From: Rhodospirillaceae bacterium
GTDB lineage: Bacteria > Pseudomonadota > Alphaproteobacteria > Rhodospirillales > Rhodospirillaceae
DNA length: 64,000 bases
Direction: 5' to 3'
Assembly: GCA_029245025.1 (NCBI GenBank)
Contig: JAQWQC010000020.1
Span: 31,921-95,920 of the forward strand
Shown: piece by piece, positions 26,659-35,850 of the stretch
Position numbering within the stretch: the first letter of the stretch is position 1
How the letters are laid out: each line of letters starts with the position of its first letter
Translations under genes and position numbers: made by a program
Notes under the pieces: model-generated
Told to the model about the DNA's origin: nothing
The model's database searches: none
Seen by the model: only the letters and a program-made list of their open reading frames with translations

Positions 26659-28343
26659 GATCCACGCTCCTGCTTGGTCGTCGTTTGGATGGAAGCTGCA
26701 CGCACGCCCTCAGGTCCGTTCTCGGGCTGCGTGATCGCGAAAAATGCGGTGCTTGTCGCGATGCCGCGAAGAAGAGACTTCAGGCTGAATCCTGCATCAG
26801 CGAATTCAGCCTCTAAATAGCGAACAAATTCCCGCTCACTACGCTCGGGCGCTCGCCCTGCCGCATAAGAATACATCTGGTTGGTCAAACAGGACGGCAC
26901 CGCAGGGCTGTCATGCATGGCCTGAGCTAAAGACTTAGCATCCGTGAATTGATTGCCATCAAGGTCACCCGATACATCGATAATTGCACCCTGTTCTGCG
27001 ACACGGAACTGGCCTATGCCATCAAACTGTTCAAAGCCGAGTCCGATAGGGTCTGTCAATTTGTGGCAGCCAGCGCAGGATGGCACTGTCGAGTGTGCGG
27101 TCAACCTGTCACGCGCGGTTCGGGTCGGCGCATCAGGGTCATTGAATAACGAGAAGTCCACATCACCTGGCGGATCAGGCACTTTCTGGCAGAGCAGAAG
27201 TTCACGCACGGCTTTGCCGCGCAAAGTCGCCGAACTCCGGCCCGGATGTGAAAACAAAGAAAGGAATCCCATCTGCGTTAGGATGCCAGCTCTCACGTCG
27301 TCTTCCGGGAATTCGTGGGGCTGCCATCCGCCATCCGGCCGCGCGACCGGTACTTTGTAAACCCGCCCAAGGTGGGAATCCAAAAACGTATTCCGTGTCG
27401 TGAAGATCTCGGGATACGGAGCATCTTTATTGACCGTGTGGTCAACAATTGTTCGAAGCAGCTGCTCCTTCGCGCTTTCCGCAGCGTTAATGGTGTACGC
27501 TGGATAAATTAATGTGTCTTTCTCGAGAGTCTCGAATTTCTCAAGATCGAGAAAATCCTCAAAAAATGCGCGCACGCCGCGAGATAGGTGCTGAGAGCGA
27601 AGCATCCGCTCCACTTGCTGCTTTAGGCCCTTCTCCGTGTGGAGGTCACCTGATTCAGCAGCTTCGAGAAGCATATCGTCGGGAGCTGAGTTCCACAGAA
27701 AGAAACTCAAACGGGCTGCCTTCGCGTATCCCGTGAGGCGCAATCCGCTTGGTGAGGATGAATCAGGCTCCGTCTCATCAATAATGAATAGGAAGCTAGG
27801 CGTGACCAACAAACCCGTTAGACCAAACTCAATACCCGAATAAAAATCACCAAACTGGTTGGCCACTTCATTTGCTGCTGCAACAGCCGTTTCCATTTCA
27901 GATTCCGTCAGAGACCTACGATAAAGATATCGCCCAGCCTCTGCGAAGAACTGACGGCTGCACGCATCATCTGCACGAGTGACGTCTGCCGGTGTGCATG
28001 ACACAAGAACAGCGCGATTTTCTTCATTGACCACCTGGCCAGCAACTGACCGCGCGACATTGTAAAATTTTTCGAATCCCGAGGGTGTGACGAGCGCATT
28101 ACGGGCGCCCACTGCAAACAGACCATCGGTGCGCACCAGCGGATCAAAACGACTTGCGATCTCGATATGCTCGCCAAATATATCATGAATCACGTTACGG
28201 TACTGTTCGACCGTAAGTCGCCGCATGTCCGGGGGAGCGCCGCCGGTCTCCGGCTCACTTTCACCGCACGCAACCAATCCGAACGCAGCAATCGCCACAC
28301 AGGCGGTTCGTTGGAAAGAGTGTTTCAATTTAGCTATCAACAT
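26655..28343 (-). CDS. DUF1587/1595/1592/1588/1585 lipoprotein with one CxxCH (cassette B)
   Basis: 562 aa. Lipobox LVAC (Cys26) directly before GESEP. Domain order as in copy A: RRLTVEQYRNVIHDIFG; GRYLYRRSLTESE; ARLSFFLWNSAPDDMLLEAA; CAGCH at residue 423 with DPIGLGFEQFDG; NQMYSYAAGRAP. Predicted membrane-anchored haem c protein in the periplasm. Its C-terminal tail after SLLRGIATSTAFF is longer than in A and overlaps the DUF1552 start. Confidence 0.85.
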   Translation of the reverse strand: MLIAKLKHSFQRTACVAIAAFGLVACGESEPETGGAPPDMRRLTVEQYRNVIHDIFGEHIEIASRFDPLVRTDGLFAVGARNALVTPSGFEKFYNVARSVAGQVVNEENRAVLVSCTPADVTRADDACSRQFFAEAGRYLYRRSLTESEMETAVAAANEVANQFGDFYSGIEFGLTGLLVTPSFLFIIDETEPDSSSPSGLRLTGYAKAARLSFFLWNSAPDDMLLEAAESGDLHTEKGLKQQVERMLRSQHLSRGVRAFFEDFLDLEKFETLEKDTLIYPAYTINAAESAKEQLLRTIVDHTVNKDAPYPEIFTTRNTFLDSHLGRVYKVPVARPDGGWQPHEFPEDDVRAGILTQMGFLSLFSHPGRSSATLRGKAVRELLLCQKVPDPPGDVDFSLFNDPDAPTRTARDRLTAHSTVPSCAGCHKLTDPIGLGFEQFDGIGQFRVAEQGAIIDVSGDLDGNQFTDAKSLAQAMHDSPAVPSCLTNQMYSYAAGRAPERSEREFVRYLEAEFADAGFSLKSLLRGIATSTAFFAITQPENGPEGVRAASIQTTTKQERGS

Positions 28344-28384
28344 GTCTCACCTTAACTTCACGCGATGCCAGTCCATCAAGCGGC

Positions 28385-29566
28385 TTAGCGCTCGGCAGTT
28401 TCCATTTCACTAGGTTGATCCGGTTGCACAATAAAGGCCGCAAAAGCATTAAGCTCAAATGCTGACGAAATGTGGGTGCACTCCCCGGTTTCCGGATCAG
28501 GATAGCCATCGGCCAATCTTTTGGCCGCTTCAAAGAACGCCGGACAGCTAAAATTTCCCGTGGTTATCACCGGACCTAAGCCGCCGGTGTGATAGAGATA
28601 CTGTTCAAGGTCGTAGTACCCGGCCACTGTGCCTTGGGCTTTGGTCCCGTCCTCGGTGATCTCCAGCCTCATCTGCATATCGCGGATAACCGGGTGTAAG
28701 TAATTGTAGTTGCCGTAATAGGGCAACCTGACGTCACCGGATTTTGTTTGAATAACTCCATCGACGATGGAGGCCTTCAAACTGTCTCCGTAGCGCGGGC
28801 CATCATCCGTTTGGTCGATTCGATAGCTTGAATAAGGAATAACTTGTCCTGAGCTATCCAAAGGAAATTGATCGATTGAGCGGTAGTAGGTCACCGTCAC
28901 ATCGTCATCGTTGCGGACATCATCGACGTCAGTGACTTCTATCAAAATCATTGCCAGACCACTCGTGCGGCGCATCTCATTGGCATTGATTTCTATGACG
29001 CCCTGGTCGCGGAAACCGTAGACGCAGCCGATCAAACGGTAGAGCTGATTGTCGATGCCGGGCACACCAGACGGGCTATTAAAGTTCTCATGCTTGCATG
29101 ACTTAGGCGTCGCACTGCCATCTGTATTCCCATCCAGATTGACGCCGAACGAGGTTGGACCTTCAACGGTCAGCAATGGGGGATCATCCGAAATAACTTC
29201 TGGATTGATACAAACGTCCTCACCATTGGGGCCACGGTTTTTGGCCAAGAACCAACGGTCCAGAGTTGTGATCAAACCATCTTGGGTTTTTTCACTGCGC
29301 TCTTCTTTCGAAAGGCTGCGCCACCAGATTTCGTCATTGCTGATATTCAGTCCGGCCGGGCATTCATCCATAAACTTGGTTTCATAGACAGCTGGCATCC
29401 AATCTTTAACGACAAAACCAAGCGTTCGATTAGGTGGAGCTCCGGATGAGATGCCCGTTGCCGCTGACGCGGAGTCCAAGTCGTTTGCCCGCGCGGACTC
29501 CGGTCCCATTTGGGCTGCCATCGTGGCAACGATCATGGTCACTGCTGAAAGAAACTGTCTTTTCAT
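28385..29566 (-). CDS. Six-cysteine secreted protein, unnamed family (cassette B)
   Basis: 393 aa, the longest copy; Sec signal ending SARA/ND, then a Ser/Ala/Gly-rich linker absent from A. Family blocks: TLGFVVKDW, DECPAGL, RGPNGEDVC, VNLDGNTDG, ATPKSCKH, GIDNQLYRL, VTDVDD, LPYYGNYNY, SCPAFF and DGYPDPETGECT. All six family cysteines are kept. First gene of cassette B; 41 bases separate it from the DUF1592-type gene. The CHRD gene is upstream on the same strand with a 179-base gap. Confidence 0.8.
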   Translation of the reverse strand: MKRQFLSAVTMIVATMAAQMGPESARANDLDSASAATGISSGAPPNRTLGFVVKDWMPAVYETKFMDECPAGLNISNDEIWWRSLSKEERSEKTQDGLITTLDRWFLAKNRGPNGEDVCINPEVISDDPPLLTVEGPTSFGVNLDGNTDGSATPKSCKHENFNSPSGVPGIDNQLYRLIGCVYGFRDQGVIEINANEMRRTSGLAMILIEVTDVDDVRNDDDVTVTYYRSIDQFPLDSSGQVIPYSSYRIDQTDDGPRYGDSLKASIVDGVIQTKSGDVRLPYYGNYNYLHPVIRDMQMRLEITEDGTKAQGTVAGYYDLEQYLYHTGGLGPVITTGNFSCPAFFEAAKRLADGYPDPETGECTHISSAFELNAFAAFIVQPDQPSEMETAER

Positions 29567-29745
29567 TTGAACTGCCGCGTTTCCAATATATCAATTTGAC
29601 CGAAATGGTCGCCAAGCCCTTTAAATTCCAGCCTTTTCTATCCCTGTTCGTACTCTTTTATTCGGTTAACGGCCACTTTGTTATCTCGGGGTGAGCGCCG
29701 TGCGAACACCCGCAACCGACTGAAAATGCCCGCTATTCTTAGCTT

Positions 29746-30213
29746 TTATTCGGGACGCACCCGCATGACCTGTCCCCGAAGTTCTCCCGCGGGGTATCGG
29801 GTTGAATGAATGTTTACGTACAAGCGGCCCGTGAGCAGGTACTCAAGCTCACCGTCATTCAGAACAACAGAGCCAGTGAGTGGGCTGGACATGCCATCTG
29901 GCGCCAAATCAAAGAGCACGCCTGCGTTACCGCCGGGCGTCTGCGGGCCATGTATGTGAGCCCCTGTAGCGTTTGACGTCATCTTGCCATAGGTCACAGT
30001 CCACTCAAGCCGTTGCGTTGGGCGGTCGAGAACGAACTCAGCCAGACCTGACCCTGGACTTTCAGTTGGGGCGCTTTGCTCATCGGCAGACAGGGCCGTG
30101 CGGAACTTGATGGGCGGACCCTCGGTTCCAGCATAGTCAGGGGCTGCACTAGATGGATTTGGAAAGAGCACGCCAATCAGGGCAGCCAAGGCGATAAGGC
30201 GTTTAAAAATCAT
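29746..30213 (-). CDS. Secreted CHRD-domain protein (between cassettes B and C)
   Basis: 155 aa from ATG 30213, with GGAGAG seven bases upstream; the longer frame start at 30261 has no such site. Sec signal FKRLIALAALIGVLF ending SSAA. CHRD motifs: FRTALSADEQS, LEWTVTYGKMTS, AHIHGPQT and YVNIHSTRYPAGELRG. It can be read as the upstream gene of cassette B (same strand) and also as the divergent CHRD of cassette C, the position the A copy has. Confidence 0.8.
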   Translation of the reverse strand: MIFKRLIALAALIGVLFPNPSSAAPDYAGTEGPPIKFRTALSADEQSAPTESPGSGLAEFVLDRPTQRLEWTVTYGKMTSNATGAHIHGPQTPGGNAGVLFDLAPDGMSSPLTGSVVLNDGELEYLLTGRLYVNIHSTRYPAGELRGQVMRVRPE

Positions 30214-30546
30214 AAAAAAGCTCTCCGGGTGAGATCGCAAGGCGTTAACTGTCACGGACATAGACGACCAGTCTTCTTAATGTCCAGCGGACCTCAGCCT
30301 GTTGACCGAATATCGGCTGCAAACTGCGATAGTTTAGCCCCGCGCGTTCGCATATTGACCAAAAATCCGCGAGCAGAGCGTTCGGTCCGCGAACGCGAGG
30401 TCTGACGCTTCCATAAGTGCGACTGGTGGCCATGCCTGCGAAACGGGTTTTGAATTCTCCAAGCACTTGAGCATGATGCGCCTCTATTGTACTCGACCAG
30501 CAGTATTGATCAGGACCACCCGCCTGCCAGCAGAAATTGAGAAGCC
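30214..30546. promoter_or_regulatory. Divergent control region with 7-bp hairpin (30378-30396)
   Basis: A 333-base region between the CHRD gene (-) and cassette C (+); it should hold both promoters. It contains a perfect hairpin: arms GCGTTCG (30378-30384) and CGAACGC (30390-30396) with loop GTCCG. A third copy of the half-site, in CGCGTTCGC (30343-30351), lies 35 bases before the first arm and is also the exact complement of GCGAACGCG at 30389-30397. Repeated CGTTCG half-sites suggest an operator. No convincing -35/-10 pair was identified by eye, and the same motif was not seen upstream of cassettes A or B. Confidence 0.4.
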
Positions 30547-31722
30547 ATGAGAATAGACATGAACTTGAAATCGCTAACGACCATCAGCGCACTAGCACTG
30601 GGTATGGGTGTGACGACGCCGGCAGCCGCGGATGTGGACACCGAACGCACCATAGGTTTGGTCGTGGTGTCGTTTTACACGTCGGTCTATGAAACCAAGT
30701 ACATGGAAGAGTGTTCGCGTGGTCTTGCTATCGGTAATGATGAAATCTGGTGGAAGAGCTTGGAACCCGGGATACGGGATGAACTGACAAATGGCGGAGA
30801 AATTGAGCCAGTAACTGGCACCCGACGCGCCATGTCGGCAAAGCGCGGCCCTAATGGTGAGGACGTTTGCGCCTTCCCAACAATCGTTGAAGACCCCCCT
30901 CACAAGATTGTTGAAGGTGATATCTCGTATGGCATGAATCTTGACGGTCTATTGGAGAGTGGTACGACACCAAAAACATGTAGCCACAAAAATTTCACTT
31001 CGCCTGGCGGGGAACCCGGCATCGACAACCAAATGTATCGTTTACTGGGATGCACCTTTGGATGGCGCGATAGTGGCTACGTCGAAACTAATGCGAATGG
31101 CGAACTCATCGATACGTCACAAGGAATTATCCTTATCGAAGTGAGTGAAGTGGACGACAGACGCAATGATGACGACGTCACCGTGCGTATGTTTCGGGCC
31201 AACGATATTTTTCCAAAAGATGCGCAAGGCAACGTTCTGCCTTATGCCAGTTATCGGGTGCATGACATTCCCGGATACGGCAACGCCGCCAAGGGACGCA
31301 TTGTTAATGGCGTGTTATCTACTGATCCCATCGAGGCTTTTTTGCCCTATTACGGCAACCTCGCCCACTCAGAGATTCACTTGAGAGACATGCGTATGGA
31401 GTTGGATCTTGAAGCAAGTGAAGACCGTGCCAAAGGCATCATCGCTGGCTATCGAGATGTCGAAAATTTCTGGAGTTACTTTCGCAAGGGCGGCTACCTA
31501 GCCGTAACTGGACAGTTCAGTTGCCCCGCAATGTATGTCGCAGCGCATGAACTTGCAGACGGATACCCCGACCCGGAAACTGGGGAGTGCACTGCGCTAT
31601 CTTCGTCTTACACCATCGAAACCATCCCGGCATTTATCATTCGGCCTGAGGACGATGAGTCAAAGACGTCAGAAATAAAAATTGAGGCCCCCGCCACGCA
31701 GCTTGCTGCGCATGGCCAATAG
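30547..31722 (+). CDS. Six-cysteine secreted protein, unnamed family (cassette C)
   Basis: 391 aa from ATG 30547 (a second ATG four codons on is possible). Sec signal ending PAAA/DV. Family blocks: TIGLVVVSFYTSVYET, EECSRGL in place of DECPAG, RGPNGEDVC, MNLDGLLESG, TPKTCSH, GIDNQMYRL, VSEVDD, LPYYGNLAH, SCPAMY and DGYPDPETGECT. The six cysteines are kept even where the flanks differ. The C-terminal tail beyond FIIRPEDD is charged and unlike A and B. First gene of cassette C; 15 bases before the DUF1592-type gene. Confidence 0.8.
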   Translation: MRIDMNLKSLTTISALALGMGVTTPAAADVDTERTIGLVVVSFYTSVYETKYMEECSRGLAIGNDEIWWKSLEPGIRDELTNGGEIEPVTGTRRAMSAKRGPNGEDVCAFPTIVEDPPHKIVEGDISYGMNLDGLLESGTTPKTCSHKNFTSPGGEPGIDNQMYRLLGCTFGWRDSGYVETNANGELIDTSQGIILIEVSEVDDRRNDDDVTVRMFRANDIFPKDAQGNVLPYASYRVHDIPGYGNAAKGRIVNGVLSTDPIEAFLPYYGNLAHSEIHLRDMRMELDLEASEDRAKGIIAGYRDVENFWSYFRKGGYLAVTGQFSCPAMYVAAHELADGYPDPETGECTALSSSYTIETIPAFIIRPEDDESKTSEIKIEAPATQLAAHGQ

Positions 31723-31737
31723 AACTTAAGAGCAAAA

Positions 31738-33402
31738 ATGACTCATTTGAATAAAACAATTCGCGCCGCCTGGGTGCTCGCGGCAACTCTGGTTTTGAGC
31801 AGCTGCGGAGAGAGCGAGCCAGCAACAGAGGGCAGTGAGCCACAACTCCGGCGCCTTACCGAGCAACAGTACCGCAATACCATTCGAGACGTATTCGGCG
31901 GCAATGTTGTGGTGGCTGGGCGCTTCGACCCATTAGAGCGAATTGATGGACTGCTGGCCTTGGGTGCAAGCAGCGCAACGATTACACCAGCCGCTTTGGA
32001 ACGGTATGAAGCTTTGGCTCGTTCCATTGCGCTTCAAGTGGTCGACGAGAACAACCGCAAGATTCTTGTCCCTTGCGCCCCAGAATCAAACCTCACTCGC
32101 TATGATATTTGTGCCGAAAACTTTGTGTCTTCGGTTGGTCGATTCTTGTTCCGCCGCCCTCTCACGGACGCTGAGCAAACACTGTACACAGACCTGTCGG
32201 GTGCCGGTGCCGAGGCGCTAGGTGATTTTTACCAAGGTTTAGCCTACGGCTTAACCGGAATGATGGTGTCGCCCAAATTTTTGTATATCAATGAAATCGC
32301 TGTGCCGGACCGCGATGGACTGCACCGGCTAGACGGATACTCAAAGGCGTCACGTCTTAGTTTCTTGTTGTGGAATACAACTCCAGACGCGGCTCTTCTT
32401 GATGCTGCGGCGGCTGGTGAACTGGATACAGATGACGGCCTGGAAAAACAGTTCAACCGGATGATGGCGTCACCTCGTGTCGATCACGGTTTAGCGGCCT
32501 TCTTTGAAGACATGCTCGAGTTCGAACGCTTTGACATCCTGGAAAAAGATCCAGTCATTTACCCGGCTTTCATCCTGGATGTGGCGGAAGATGCCAAAGA
32601 ACAAACTCTACGGACGCTGACTCATTTGTTGCTAGAGGAAAATGCTGATTACAGAGATATCTTCACCTCTCGCAAAACATTCGTGAGCGGAGCCCTTGGC
32701 CCAGTCTATCGGGTTCCCGTGGAAAACCCTGAAGCTTGGGTGCCCTACGAGTTTCCTGACGAAAGTCCGTGGGCCGGCATTCACACTCATTTGAGTTTTC
32801 AGGCCTTATTTTCTCACCCGGGAAAGAGTTCGCCAACGTTGCGTGGACAAGCAGTTCGCGAGCACTTGCTGTGCCAAAAAATCCCCGAACCTCCCGGTGA
32901 TGTGGACTTCTCTGATTTCAATGACGACACCAATGCGGTCAATCGCACCGCCCGGGAGCGCCTGATTGCCCACAATGAAGAAGCCAGTTGTGCGGGGTGC
33001 CATAAGTTGATGGATCCTATAGGGCTGGCGATGGAAACCTTCGACGGCGCAGGACAACTCCGGACCAAGGAAAATGGTGTCGTTATTGATACGTCAGGCG
33101 AGCTGGACGGCATTGCCTATACTGATGCCGTCGGGTTGGGCGAAGCGTTACGACAGAACCCCTCAGCCCCGGCCTGCGTGACCAACCGCCTATATGCGTA
33201 TGGCACAGGTCGATCGCCGACGCCCGCAGAACGGCAATGGATGACCTATCTAGAAGAAAAGTTTGCGGAAACAGGATATAAGGTTCCTGATTTGCTCCAG
33301 GAGATGGTGTTAAGCGACGCCTTCTACCGCGTCGCTCCGCCGTCCTTAGATACAAACACTGCAGATGCTGGCATCGCCTCTACCGAGGAGACAAAATTAT
33401 GA
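31738..33402 (+). CDS. DUF1587/1595/1592/1588/1585 lipoprotein with one CxxCH (cassette C)
   Basis: 554 aa. Lipobox LSSC (Cys23) before GESEP. Domains: RRLTEQQYRNTIRDVFG; GRFLFRRPLTDAE; SRLSFLLWNTTPDAALLDAA; CAGCH at residue 418 with DPIGLAMETFDG; TNRLYAYGTGRSP. The stop overlaps the DUF1552 start by ATGA, as in cassette B. Predicted periplasmic, membrane-anchored haem c protein. Confidence 0.85.
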   Translation: MTHLNKTIRAAWVLAATLVLSSCGESEPATEGSEPQLRRLTEQQYRNTIRDVFGGNVVVAGRFDPLERIDGLLALGASSATITPAALERYEALARSIALQVVDENNRKILVPCAPESNLTRYDICAENFVSSVGRFLFRRPLTDAEQTLYTDLSGAGAEALGDFYQGLAYGLTGMMVSPKFLYINEIAVPDRDGLHRLDGYSKASRLSFLLWNTTPDAALLDAAAAGELDTDDGLEKQFNRMMASPRVDHGLAAFFEDMLEFERFDILEKDPVIYPAFILDVAEDAKEQTLRTLTHLLLEENADYRDIFTSRKTFVSGALGPVYRVPVENPEAWVPYEFPDESPWAGIHTHLSFQALFSHPGKSSPTLRGQAVREHLLCQKIPEPPGDVDFSDFNDDTNAVNRTARERLIAHNEEASCAGCHKLMDPIGLAMETFDGAGQLRTKENGVVIDTSGELDGIAYTDAVGLGEALRQNPSAPACVTNRLYAYGTGRSPTPAERQWMTYLEEKFAETGYKVPDLLQEMVLSDAFYRVAPPSLDTNTADAGIASTEETKL

Positions 33403-34733
33403 CCTTAAGTCGCCGCTCTTTTCTTCGAGGCACCGTTGGTGGTTCCGCGGTCGCTGTCGGATTGCCATTCCTTGATTGCTTTCTGAACGACAGCGGAACA
33501 GCTCTCGCCTCTGGCGCACCAATTCCTGTTCGGTTCGGGTCATGGTTTTGGGGACTGGGTCACACGCCGGGCCGTGGCATCGCCATGGATGGCAACACAG
33601 AAATAATTTTTCTCGAAGAAACCCAACCGCTCATCCCCTTCGCCAAAGATCTAAACTACTTCAATGCGTTCAACACCCCGCTTGATGGCCGCCCCAGTGC
33701 CGTACACTTCACGGGCTGGGTCGCAGCCAAGACGGGCAATGTACCGCGGACTTTTGGCGACACACCAGAGCCCACACTAGATGTCATAATTGCCGACCAA
33801 ATCGGTGGCGACACCCGCTTCCGTTCTCTTGATTTATCGAGCACCGGGAGCGCGCGCGACAGTTACACATTCCGCAACTCGACCAGTCGCAATGCAGCAG
33901 ATGTGTCACCGTTGGCTTTTTATCAACGGGTCTTCGGACCTGGGTTTGTCGATCCCAATCAAGCGGATTTCAAGCCGGCTCCGAGCGTCATGGTGCGTAG
34001 TAGCGTTCTCTCCGCAGTTCACGAAGAAAGCAAAGACTTCCTGCGTACACTCGGCGCTGCTGATCGAGCACGCATGGATGAATACTTTACGTCTATCCGA
34101 CAGCTCGAGCACCAACTTGCGCTTCAGATGGAGAAGCCAGACGTTTCGGAGGCCTGTGGCATTCCCACCCCGCCGCCTGAAGAAGAAGAGCTGGGTATTG
34201 AGATTGAAGTCGCACAGCGTAATCACAAATTGCTGACAGACATTCTGGTCATGGCGCTGGCCTGCAACCAGACACGAGTATTTAATATGCTGTATTCGCA
34301 GGCGCTGTCATTGTTGCGGCGGCGTGGCGAGTCATTCACGCATCATACACTGACCCATGAAGAGCCGATCGATGCGAGCCTAGGCTATCAGCGTGAAGTT
34401 GCTGAGTTGCACGTCACCAGCATGCGGGCTCTCGCAACTTTCATCCAGGCGTTTAAAGATATCCGCGAAGGCGACGGTACATTGCTCGACAACACACTTA
34501 TCTTCGCCAACTCGGACACCGGTAACTCTCGTGTGCACTCTGTCGACAACATTCCGGTGATGATGATTGGCAAAGCCGGGGGCCGCCTTAAGACAGGCTT
34601 GCACATCACTGGCAATGGAGATCCCATCACACGTATCGGCCTCACAGCAATGCAAGTTATGGGCATTCCGGTAGAACGCTGGGGCACCCGGTCGCTGGAA
34701 ACCACCAAGACTATTTCTGAAGTTCTCGTCTAG
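33399..34733 (+). CDS. TAT-exported DUF1552 protein (cassette C)
   Basis: 444 aa. The TAT signal is the cleanest of the three: LSRRSFLRG (R5, R6). Signature THHTLTHEE (H315, H316, H320), again with Glu as the last residue of the motif. The C-terminal block is NSDTGNSRVHSVDNIP, GGRLKTGLHI and TRIGLTAMQVMG. The central block FVDPNQADFKP matches A and B (FVDPNKADFKP, FADPNKADFKP). Confidence 0.85.
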   Translation: MTLSRRSFLRGTVGGSAVAVGLPFLDCFLNDSGTALASGAPIPVRFGSWFWGLGHTPGRGIAMDGNTEIIFLEETQPLIPFAKDLNYFNAFNTPLDGRPSAVHFTGWVAAKTGNVPRTFGDTPEPTLDVIIADQIGGDTRFRSLDLSSTGSARDSYTFRNSTSRNAADVSPLAFYQRVFGPGFVDPNQADFKPAPSVMVRSSVLSAVHEESKDFLRTLGAADRARMDEYFTSIRQLEHQLALQMEKPDVSEACGIPTPPPEEEELGIEIEVAQRNHKLLTDILVMALACNQTRVFNMLYSQALSLLRRRGESFTHHTLTHEEPIDASLGYQREVAELHVTSMRALATFIQAFKDIREGDGTLLDNTLIFANSDTGNSRVHSVDNIPVMMIGKAGGRLKTGLHITGNGDPITRIGLTAMQVMGIPVERWGTRSLETTKTISEVLV

Positions 34734-34740
34734 TACGTTC

Positions 34741-35835
34741 ATGACCCACCGCACGCTTCTTAGTTTGATTGGCGCACTTGCGTCTGTACCCATGTTTGCT
34801 GCAGCAGATGAGTTGCTCCCGTCAGATATTGGCGCACGAGATATGGGGGGCGGACGACTTTACGTAACGGCGGACGGACGGACGCTTTATACTTATAAGC
34901 GGGATCGCGAACAGCCCGGCACGTCAACGTGTGTCGACGAATGCGCAAGCGTTTGGCCACCTGCCATCGCAGAAGACAGCGCTGAACCTCAAGGGGCGTG
35001 GACTTTGGTTTCCCGACCCGGTGGAGCCCAGCAATGGGCGTACAAGAATGAGCCAGTGTACACGTATGTCCAAGACACAAGCCCTGGCACAATGGTGGGC
35101 GAGAAAGCGTCTGGGTCATGGGATGTTCTTTTCGAGGCCATTGAAACACCGCCCAATGTTGTAATTAGACCAACAATCCTGGGGCAATCTTTGTCAGCTC
35201 TAAACGGTCACACCATTTATACGGGACCAGCAGCAGACTGTGATGAGTCCTGCTTGACCTTATGGCGACCAGTAGAAGCGCCATGGCTCGCACGACCAGT
35301 GAGTGATGCCTGGGCCATTGCGGAAAGCGCCGACGGCTTGCCGCAATGGACGTACAAAGACCAGCCATTGTTTACGTACGATGGCGATTACAACTCTGAC
35401 GACCGAAACGGTGTAGATGCTGAGGGCGAGTGGACTGTGATGGTGCTTCAGGATGCGCCAGCCATACCTGAGTGGGTAGACTTCCAAGAAACTGACATAG
35501 GTCCGGTGATGACTACCGCCGACCGCATGACTTTGTATTACATCTTCGGTGACTGGGAGAAAATCCGCCTTACCACTTGCGACGAAGCATGCGTTGAAGA
35601 GAACTGGGATCCCATGATCGCGCCTGACGGCAGCAGCTCCATCGGCAATTGGGCGACACGACCGATGCCGGACGGCCGCCTGCAATGGACCTATTTAGGA
35701 CGGCCGGTCTCCACCTTCAAAGGTGACCGTATGCCCGGCGACACCTATGGCGATAAATTTGGAACTGGCTCAGACATCAGAGGTGGCTGGGTCGCGATCC
35801 TGCAAGAAACTCTGATCCAAAACCTCGCCCGCTAG
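34741..35835 (+). CDS. Secreted Yx(FWY)xxD-repeat protein (cassette C)
   Basis: 364 aa; Sec signal ending FAAA/DE. Three units: RTLYTYKRD with TCVDEC, HTIYTG with DCDESC, and MTLYYIFGDW with TCDEAC; each is followed by a QWAYKNEPVYTY or QWTYxxxP strand. The CxxxC pairs are kept in all nine units of the three proteins, apart from one CxxxxC in B. Last gene of cassette C, eight bases after the DUF1552 stop, convergent with the second bicupin gene. Confidence 0.8.
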   Translation: MTHRTLLSLIGALASVPMFAAADELLPSDIGARDMGGGRLYVTADGRTLYTYKRDREQPGTSTCVDECASVWPPAIAEDSAEPQGAWTLVSRPGGAQQWAYKNEPVYTYVQDTSPGTMVGEKASGSWDVLFEAIETPPNVVIRPTILGQSLSALNGHTIYTGPAADCDESCLTLWRPVEAPWLARPVSDAWAIAESADGLPQWTYKDQPLFTYDGDYNSDDRNGVDAEGEWTVMVLQDAPAIPEWVDFQETDIGPVMTTADRMTLYYIFGDWEKIRLTTCDEACVEENWDPMIAPDGSSSIGNWATRPMPDGRLQWTYLGRPVSTFKGDRMPGDTYGDKFGTGSDIRGGWVAILQETLIQNLAR

Positions 35836-35850
35836 GGGTGAGTTAGAAAT

